Assembly: GCF_000165835.1 (NCBI RefSeq)
Contig: NC_014640.1
Coordinates: 5,208,001-5,272,000, forward strand
Direction: 5' to 3'
DNA length: 64,000 nt
DNA from: Achromobacter xylosoxidans A8
GTDB lineage: Bacteria; Pseudomonadota; Gammaproteobacteria; Burkholderiales; Burkholderiaceae_B
Shown here: piece by piece, positions 52,501 to 61,500 of the stretch
How the letters are laid out: each line of letters opens with the position of its first letter
How positions within the stretch are numbered: the first letter of the stretch is position 1
Made by a program: the position numbers and the translations under genes
Notes under the pieces: generated by a model
What the model saw: only the letters and a program-made list of their open reading frames with translations
Told to the model about the DNA's origin: nothing
Databases searched by the model: none

Positions 52501-55500
52501 CATCGAATACATCGCGCGAACCGCCGCGGCCCGTGACGATGGTGTTGCCCGCCACATCTCCCGACAGGTCGAAGGTATCGCTGCCGCTGCCGCCAATCAG
52601 GGTCGTGATGACGTTGCTGCGGGTGGACAGCACATAGATGTGGTCATTGCCTTCGCGCGCATCCAGATTGACGCGCTGGATGTTCTGGTAGCTGGTGTTC
52701 AGCCCCGCGCCGCGTATGCCTTCCTGCGTCAGCGCAAAGGCGTCGGCGTCCTCGGAACCCAGTATGGTGTAGGTGTTCAGGCCCGCACCGCCATCGATGG
52801 CCACCGGCCCATTGACGACATAGCCACGTTCGCCGTTGGCCTGCGCTTGCGCCTGCTTGAAGGCGTACACCATGAACTCGTCGTCGCGCTTGCCGCCATG
52901 CAAGGCCAGCGGCGCGGCATTGCTGTAGACGCGGAACACATTGCTGCTGTTCTCCGCGCCATACAGCGTCATGCCATAGCTGTTGCCGCGCGACAGATAG
53001 CCCTGCGTCGTCAGCACCGTGCCGATCGGGTCGGCGCCAGCCACTTGCGGAAGCTGGCGGTCCAGCGCGTACAACTGCCCGACCTGGTACTCGTTGCGCT
53101 TGGCCGGGTCGCTGCCCAGGCCGCCGTCTATGACCACATGGGTGCCGGTGTCGTCGATATAGAAGCGGTTGCCGCCATCCACCGCATTCAGGCGCAGGCC
53201 GCCCGTCATGCTGCGGTCGTAGTTCACGCGTTGCACCGCATCGGCGTAGCCGGTGCCTTGCGGCGTAATCCTGGCAACGTAGTTGGCGCGGATCAGGAAG
53301 CTCTCGTCCTGCGCCGTGCCGTTGATGGTCAGCTTGTTGACGTCGGCCAGGTTCTCGCGGCTGTGGTCGTCGGAATCGTGGACGTTGACGATGATGGAGG
53401 TCAGCGCCGCGTTCAGGTTCACGATGATGTGATCCACGCCGCGGCCCGCGTCCACGTCCACGCGGTCCGTCACGCCAGGACCGCCTTGCTGGCTGGTCAG
53501 GGACGGCAGCTGATCCAGCACGATGAGATCGTTGCCGTCGTTGCCGCGCAGCGAAATCCCGCCCGCCAGCGCACGCGCCGACAGGTAGATGTAGTCATCG
53601 CCCTCCCCCCCCTGTACTGCGGCGCCGCGGGCCAGCAGAATCCGGGACATCCAGACCTTGTCATCGCCCGCGCCGGCGTCCACGGCCAGATGGCCCAGGA
53701 AGTCAGACTCCGACAGGGTGACCAGGTCCGCGCCGGAACCCGTCGTGATGACGGAATTGCCGCCTACGGTCACGGTGTGCAGCAGCACGGCGTTGTCGCC
53801 ATTGCCCGCTTCCACCGTCAGTGCGCCAGCCAGGCCGCTATCAAGCAAAGTGATCTGATCGGCGCCAGAGCCGGTCGTGATCAGCGTATTACCTCCGACT
53901 GTCACCGTGTTCAGCAGAACGGCGTTGTCGCCATCGCCCGCTTCCATGGTCAGCGCACCGGTCAAGCGGCTATCCAGCAGCGTGATCTGATCGACGCCAG
54001 AGCCGGTCGTGATGCCGGTGTTGCCACCCACGGTCGCGTGGTTCAGCAGAACGGTGTTGGCGCCATTGCCTGCGACCACCGTCAGCGTACCGGCCAGGCC
54101 GCTACCTTGCAGCGTGATCTGGTCGACGCCGGAACCGGTCGTGATGGCGGTGTTGCCGCCCACGGTCGTGCTGTCCAGCAGAACGATGTTGTCGCCATCG
54201 CCCGCGCCCACCGTCAGCGCTCCCGACAGACCGCTATCCCGCAGCGTGATCTGATCGACGCCGGAACCGGTAGTGATGGTGACATTGCCGTCCACGGTCG
54301 TGCTGTCCAGCAGAACGGTGTTGTCGCCATCGCCTGCGTCCACCGTCAGCGCTCCCGACAGACCGCTATCCCGCAGCGTGATCTGATCGACTCCGGAACC
54401 GGTCGTGATGGCGGTATTGCCGCCCACGGTCGCGGTGTCCAGCAGAACCACGTTGTCGCCCTCGCCGGCCTGCACGGTTAGCGCACCGGCAATCCGCGTA
54501 TTCAGCACAGACACCGCGTCGTCACCCAACCCGGTCTGCACCAGGGCATTGCCGCGCAGCTCGGAGGTATCGAACACCACTGCATCGTCGCCGTCCAGGG
54601 TACGCACGACGGTATCCTGCTGATCGATCAACTGCGCCAGCAGCGTCACGCGGTCCCGGCCCGAACCGCCGGTCACGTCCAGCAAGACCCCCTGGGTCAA
54701 AGCCCCATTGCCATCCACACCGCCGCCGATCTCGGCGGTGGTGCCGAACGTGATGGCGTTGTCGCCCGTTGCACTGCCGTAGACATGGACCTGCGGCGCC
54801 AGCAGACGGCCATTGATGTCCGCCACCGCGGCCTTGCCGTAGCCGGCCTGGCCGCGATCGTCGCGGTCCACGCGCAGGTTGATGCGCTGGCCCGCCTGGA
54901 CCAGCGCGCCCGGCATCAGGCCGCCGCGGCCCGCCACCGACAGATTGTTACCCGCCAGCAGACTGAGCACACCCATGACGCTGATCACGGAATCCGCCGC
55001 CAGGACGATATCGCCCGACGCCGTGGCCTGGCCGGTTTCGTGGCGCGCCACCAGCCATGCGTTATTTGCCTCGATGCGGCCGACGTTCATGGACAGCGCC
55101 TGCGACACGCCTTGCGCGTCATCCGCCGCGCCCACCTGCACCAGCGCCACATCGCCGCCCGCCAGGGCGTTGATCGTAGCCTGCGGCCCCACCGCCGCCA
55201 CGATCAAGGCGTCGTTGACCTGCCCGCCGGCGGTGTCTGACTGCGCATAGCCGCCTACCGAGCCGCCCGCCGTGAAGTACAGGCTGCCGCCCGTCACGAC
55301 CGCGTCCGTCCGGCTGCTGGAAACTCCCGGATGCGCCGTCTTGTCGTTGACGATGCTGGCCTGGCTGGCCAGATGCACCTCGTCGCGTGCGCGCGACTCC
55401 ACCCGCGACAGCGTCAGGTCATGGACGCCCAACTGGCTGAGCGATATCGAGCCCTGGGCCGAGGCCACCAGATGGCCGGACATGTCCGTCAGCAGCGGCG

Positions 55501-58500
55501 AGCCCAACTCGCCTATCGTGCCGGACAGGGTTTCCAGCCACACATTGCGCGCCGTGACGGCGGCCTGGCCGGACGCCGTGCCGTTCAGGATCGAATCCAG
55601 CGCGTAGATGCGTGCATCCCCGCGGACCCCGTTGGCATCGACCACATCGATGCCGCCCAGGCGCAGACTGTGCATGCCGTACAGATTGACGCCTTGGGCC
55701 GCCGAGGCGCGCACCACCGCCTGCGAGTCGCCCTGCGAGATGCTGATCAACAGCGGCGTGCCCTGTTGCGACAGGTCCGCGCCCAACTGGCCCACGGACT
55801 TGCCCGCGATCAGGACCACCTCCCGCGTGTAGCCCAATGCGGCAAGGTCCGTCGCGCTCAGATCCGACAGCACCACGTTCGCATACTGCCGCTGCCCTGC
55901 GGCCGTGGCGTTCAGGATCGATTGCCCCGCCTGCAACGTCACACTGCCGGCCGACACCACCTGGCCGACCAGCAGATTGGCGTCCGCTTGGTAGGACGAG
56001 CCGCCTGCCGCCGTGCCCTTGGTGTGAGCCAGGACCAGGTTCAGGTCCTGCGCGCCCAGCTGCGACACGCGCGCCACGCCGCCTGCTTCCACGTACAGGG
56101 AGTGGCCGGCGCCCAGGTTCAGCTGCAGGTGCTTGCCGCCATCGTATTGATAGATGCCGTTGGCGTCGCGCGTGCTGCCCACGACGTCCTTGTCGGCCAC
56201 CAGGCTGACCTGGCCGACGCTCTCCAGCGTGCCGGCGTCGGTGCCGATGATGGAGCCGCCCTGTGCGCTGACCGTGATGGTGATGCCTTCCTTGGCATGG
56301 ATGTCGCCCAGGCGGATGCTGCCCTGCGGCGAGTCCAGGCCCACCGTGGTGTCGCTATACGCGGACACCACGCCGTTGACGGCCTGCACCGCGAGCGAGC
56401 GCGTCAGTTTCAGCGTCAGATAGCGCGGGTCACGCATGTCGCCCACCAGCATGCCGGCGCTCAGCGCCTGCGGGCTGGCGCCATCCTGCGCCATGTACGG
56501 CACGCTGATCTGGCTCCATACCGGATCCAGGAAACCGCTGCCGATATCCACCACCTGCACGCCGTTGGCGCGCGCGGCATCGATATTGGCCTGCAGCTGG
56601 CTGCGCTGGCCGGCCGTTGCGCCCTCCAGCATCTTGCTGTTGTAGATGAAGACGTCGCGGCTGTTCTGGTACAGGTCGAAACGGTCGGCAAACAGGAACT
56701 GGACGGCGCTGTTGGCCGTCAGCGTCCTGCCCAGCATCAGCGACGCATCGTTGGAGAACAGCGGCTCGAAGCGCTGCCACAGCGACGTGTCGGAGAAATC
56801 GACGCTGGCGCGGTCCAGCGGCATGGTGCCGGCCGGGCCGATGTAGCGGTAAAGCGTGTGATAGACGCCCGCCAGATTGACCGCGTTGGCGCGCGACAGG
56901 ATGGCCTTGTCGGCCTCCGGCAGCGAGTCGAACACGTTGGCGCGGTCGGCCTCCGACAGCCCGCCCAGGCTGGGCAGTTGCAGGGTGTAGTCGCCGAGTT
57001 CGGCGCCGATCGAGCCCTGGCCCGAGGTGCGCAGCACGATGTCCGCGCCCGCCTTCACGTTCAGGAAGCGGTCGGCGGGCGGTGCGCCCTCGCCGCTGCC
57101 TTCCAGGTCGAAGACCTGCTCGTTGATGGCCGCCGACACCGGATACAGCAGGTTGTTCTCGATATTGCGCAACGTCGCCGTCGAGAAATAGAAGAAATGG
57201 CCCGCATCATAGGTCTGGCCGTACAGGGCGATCTCCTGCGCGGTCTGCGCGGGCGCGTCGGCACGCACCGAATAGACGCGCGTATACGCCTCTACCCCCG
57301 CCCCGTTCAGGCTGGACGCGTCGAACGCCAGCGTGATGGCCTGGCCCAGGTTCGGGTACAGCGCCAGCAAGCCGTCGTTCTGCCCGGCGCCGGTCTGGTA
57401 GAGCATGGCGTCGGCCAGCGATGCCGCCAACCGGATCGCGCCGTCCGCGCCGACGACGGCGTAATAGGCCGTGTCGGCCCGCACGTCGCCCACGGAATGC
57501 CGGAAATAGATCTCGTCGCCCGTGCGCAAGGCACGCAATTGCCCGGTGCCGTCATCGACGATATTCATGTTGGCCAGCTTGAAACTGCCATCCGCCACGG
57601 CGATCAGTCCGGAGACTGCCGTTCCAAGGGCGGATTCCAGCCGATCGCGCCAGTAGTTGTGGTACTCGGCCGTCTGCGCCAGTTCCTTGTCGACCACATA
57701 GTCGTAGACGACCTGATTGCGCGTCGACTTGACCAGGTCCTTGGTCGCTGCGATGTCCAGCGCGGCCGGCAGGTAGTTGGGATCGAAGCCCTGGTTGCGC
57801 AACTGTTCATGCAACGCTTGCAGCTGGGCGCTCAGGCCCTCGGTGGAACCCGCCGCCTGCGTCTGGAACAGATGCGTGGAAACGGTGAACATGCCGCGCA
57901 CGTCCGCCGCCGCAAAGCCGCGCAGCAGTTCACCCGTGATGCCGGCATCCGTGAACAGCGCCTTGGCCAGCGCCTGCCCTTCGGCCGTCTGGTTCAACGC
58001 CTGGATCTGCTGATACAGCACCGCCTGTTCCTTGGAGGCGAACAGCTGGATCGTATTGTTGGCGCCCACCAGCACGTAATAGGCCACATTGGTCTGCAGG
58101 CTCGACACCTTGCCGGTCTGCAGGCGCACGTCGTTCAGGTACACCCGGTCGAAATCCTGCAAGCCGCGGTAGCCCGTCACCTGACCGTTGGCGTCAGTGA
58201 CCGGCACGATATTCATGTCGGTCAGCGTGATCACGTTGTCGGCCTGCACCGAAGCGCCGCTCGCGGCCGCGTCCAACAGCCTGACAGTAACTGCTCCCGG
58301 AGCATTGCCCGCCAGGGCCAGGATCTTGCCCACCGTGACGGGGTCGCCGCCGTTGAAGGCGCCGTCCACGCTGTCGGACAAGGTCACCACGCGCCCGTTC
58401 ACGCTCTGCACGTAGTAGATGACCGTCTGCGTCGAATTCGCAAAGCTCAGTTCGACGCGCTGGCCCTGCACCAGGCGGTCCGTGCCCGGCAGCGTCAGCG

Positions 58501-61500
58501 TGGCCACGCCGAACTGCGTCAGGGACTGTTGCGCGAAGCCCGAATCGACCAGGCGGATGCCTGCATTGACGGTCTTGCCCTGCAAGGTCGGCGTATAGGC
58601 GCCGGTTGCGGCCGGATCGTGGACGTTGGTGTTCTTGTATACGTCCAAGTCCATCAATTGCGATTTCTGCGCGTAGACCTTGCCGCTGAAGGTGATGCGG
58701 CCGGTCAGCCAGTCGCTATCGGAACTGGAGGCCGTCAGCGGATTGCCGTTGGCATCGACGATGGTCAGGATGTGCAGCGTGCCGTTGTCGTAGACGCCCA
58801 GCTCGTGGCCCTGCAAGGCGCCGTTCTGGTTGGTCATGTACAGCTCCAGACCCGCCAGCGAGATCGACTGCCCGCTCTGCAGCAGCGCCTTGATGCTGTT
58901 GGCCAGCTGCGTCCGCGCGCTGTCGCTCAAGCCCGCGCCGGTCAGATCCCAGCTGAAGCTGTTGCCCATGTCCACGTACTCGGCGTAGCCCGCGCCGGAG
59001 CCCGATTTCTCCGTATAGGTGTGGAATGGCAACAGGTTGCTGCCATACCAACCCCAGTAGGACGTCGGCGTATCGGAAGTCAGCACGCCCTGCTTGAGCG
59101 CAGAGGCGCCGAAGCCGCGCTGCACCGTGTAGGCCACGGCCAGCGACGCCGCGCCCGAACTCGTACCCTTGCCCAGGCCGGTCAGGCCGTACACCAGTTC
59201 CGCCGGCAGGCGGGTCGAAACCACCGTGCCCAGGCCGTTGCGGATGTAGTAGTTCTTCGTCTCCACCGCCGCACCGGAGAAGGTCACGGACACGTGGTTC
59301 TGCGAGTTGTACAGGCTGTTGGCGGGCGAACCGTCCGCCTGGACCAGGCTCAGGGACTCGATGCGGCGCGTATAGCTCACGCCGTCTATCGTGAAGGTGA
59401 TCTCGCTGCCGATCAACCCGTTCCCGGCATTGTTCATCCACTGGTTGTAGGCCTGCACCGAGGAGACGCTTCCTGGCATGCTCCAGCCCAACTGCGTGCC
59501 CGAAAGCAGCAGCTGATTGGAGACCACGGAGCGTTCGACCACGGACCATGCGCTATTCGGCGCGGTGGCAGTCAGGTTCGCGTATAGCGATCCTGCGCCC
59601 GTGCCGATCTGGTCGTTCGGGTTCGCCAGGTTGTGCTGCAGGATCGCGTTGACGATGGCCGACGTGATGTCCTGGTCGCCCGCTTGCGGCGAGCCGATGG
59701 CGCCCACCGCCGGCACAGCGGGCCGCACCGTGTCGGTGGTTCCGGTGTAGCTGCCGGCCCCGGCCGTATCGGTGCCATTGCTCAGCACGATGTTCAGTTC
59801 GCGGTGGCCGTTGGGATCGGCCGTGGTCAGATCGCCCACATAGGGCGACTTGAGCCGGATGAGGACGGTATCGAAACTGTTCGACCCCCACCATGATCCC
59901 GTGGGCAGGATCTGGTCGATCGACAGCACCTGCCCGCCCACCAGTATGGTGGTGTAGCTGCGCATTCCCGCCAGCACGCGCTGGGCGTAATCGACGATAG
60001 ACGGGTCCGCCTTGGCGGCGAATTGCGTCATCTGATCGGCGCTGAGCTGCAAGCGCAGCGTGTCCGATCCCTGCTGCGTGGTCAGGGCGCCCGTGGGCAA
60101 AGTGAAGGAGATCGGCAGATTGGAGTTGGACTGCTCGGCCGCTCCCGCCAGCGCATACGACGGTCCGTACAGCACCCCCTGGCTGCCGGCGGTATAGCCC
60201 AGCGAAGCCAGCGACACCGGCCCGGCGCCCGGGTTGGACGGATCGTACAGCGTGAAGCTGAACTGATAGACGCCATTCGCGCCGCTACCCGCCACCAGCC
60301 CCAGATACCCCAGGATCTCGGTGCGGGCGTTGCCGTTCAGGGTGTTGTTGTACGCCAGACGCACCAGGCGTTGGCCGTCGACGGCCGCCTGCAATACCGC
60401 TGCATACTCGTCGGCCGCCATGCTGACCGCCAGGTACTGGCCGCCTTCGGCCTGCGTGCTCAGGTAGGTGCCCGCGCCGCCCAGCGTCACGCTGGCGGTC
60501 TGCAGCGAACGCACGCCGGACCAGTAACTGTCGTATTGCGCCAGCTGCGCGCTCAGTTCGGCCAGGATCTTGGCCGTGACCGTGGGGTAGGCCTTTTCTG
60601 TCGCGGTGCGCGTGTCGGCCAATTCGCCGTCCAGCAGCGAGCCGCCGTTCAGGCTGATGTGCACGCCGCCCAGCTCCGCATAGACGGCCGCTTGCGGGTT
60701 GCTCCAGTTCACCGGCTTGACCAACGTGAGATCGGCGTTCAGGACGTTCTGCGCCAGATAGATGCTCTTGTCGGCGCCGGCAGGGCCGCCAGCCAGGCCC
60801 GCCTGGGCCGCGAAACCCTGGCGCGCGTGGATGACCAGCGCCTTGGATGCCGTGCCGATAGCGCCATAACCGGCGTTCAGCTCGATCCGGTTGCCCGAGA
60901 CCACCGTGTCGTTGCCGGCGGACGCATGGCTGAAGATGCCGTTGAGCGCTTCGATGTAGACCGTGCCCGCGGACGACGCCACCTTTTTCAGCGAGGCCCA
61001 GGAACTGGCGCCGCCGTCCGAGAAGTAGTTCAGCCGGATGTCGTTGCGCGCTTCGGCCCGGGTGTAGCCGTTCGAACCCATGATATTCAGGTTGATCGCG
61101 CCGCCCAGCGCGATGGCGTCGACGTTGACCACGGCGGATGCGCCGGACGGCATCTGGCCGTTGACGTCGCGCGCCATGATGCCGACTTCGCCCTGCATCG
61201 TGATGGAGGTCGGCGTGGAGGCCGAGACGGCCTCGATGTGCACGGTCTTGCCATTGCCGACGATCAGGTTGCCGGCCAGCGTCACGTTGCCGTTGCTACG
61301 GATGTAGATGGCGTTGTCGCTGTTGCTGGAGCCCAGGAAGCTCAGCGTGATCTCCTGCGATGCAGGAACATAGAAGGTGAACAGCTCCTGCTGCTTCTTC
61401 TCGACCACCTGCGTGAGCGTGGTGGTCTTGGTGCGCAGCCAGCCGCCGCCGCTGGTGTGCGGGCCGTCGTTGCGCACGATCACGCCGGTATTGAACTTGC

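Noticed and set aside
53690..54480. Regular repeats considered as a CRISPR-like array
   Set aside because: The period is 132 bases, repeats are contiguous without unique spacers, they stay in one reading frame, and no cas genes are near.
51494..59587. Very long plus-strand open frames opposite the giant gene (over 1,400 codons in one case)
   Set aside because: They are antisense shadows caused by high GC and biased third positions. Their translations are low-complexity, rich in Arg, His, Gln and Ala, and show no domain pattern; the minus-strand frame is continuous with clear repeats.
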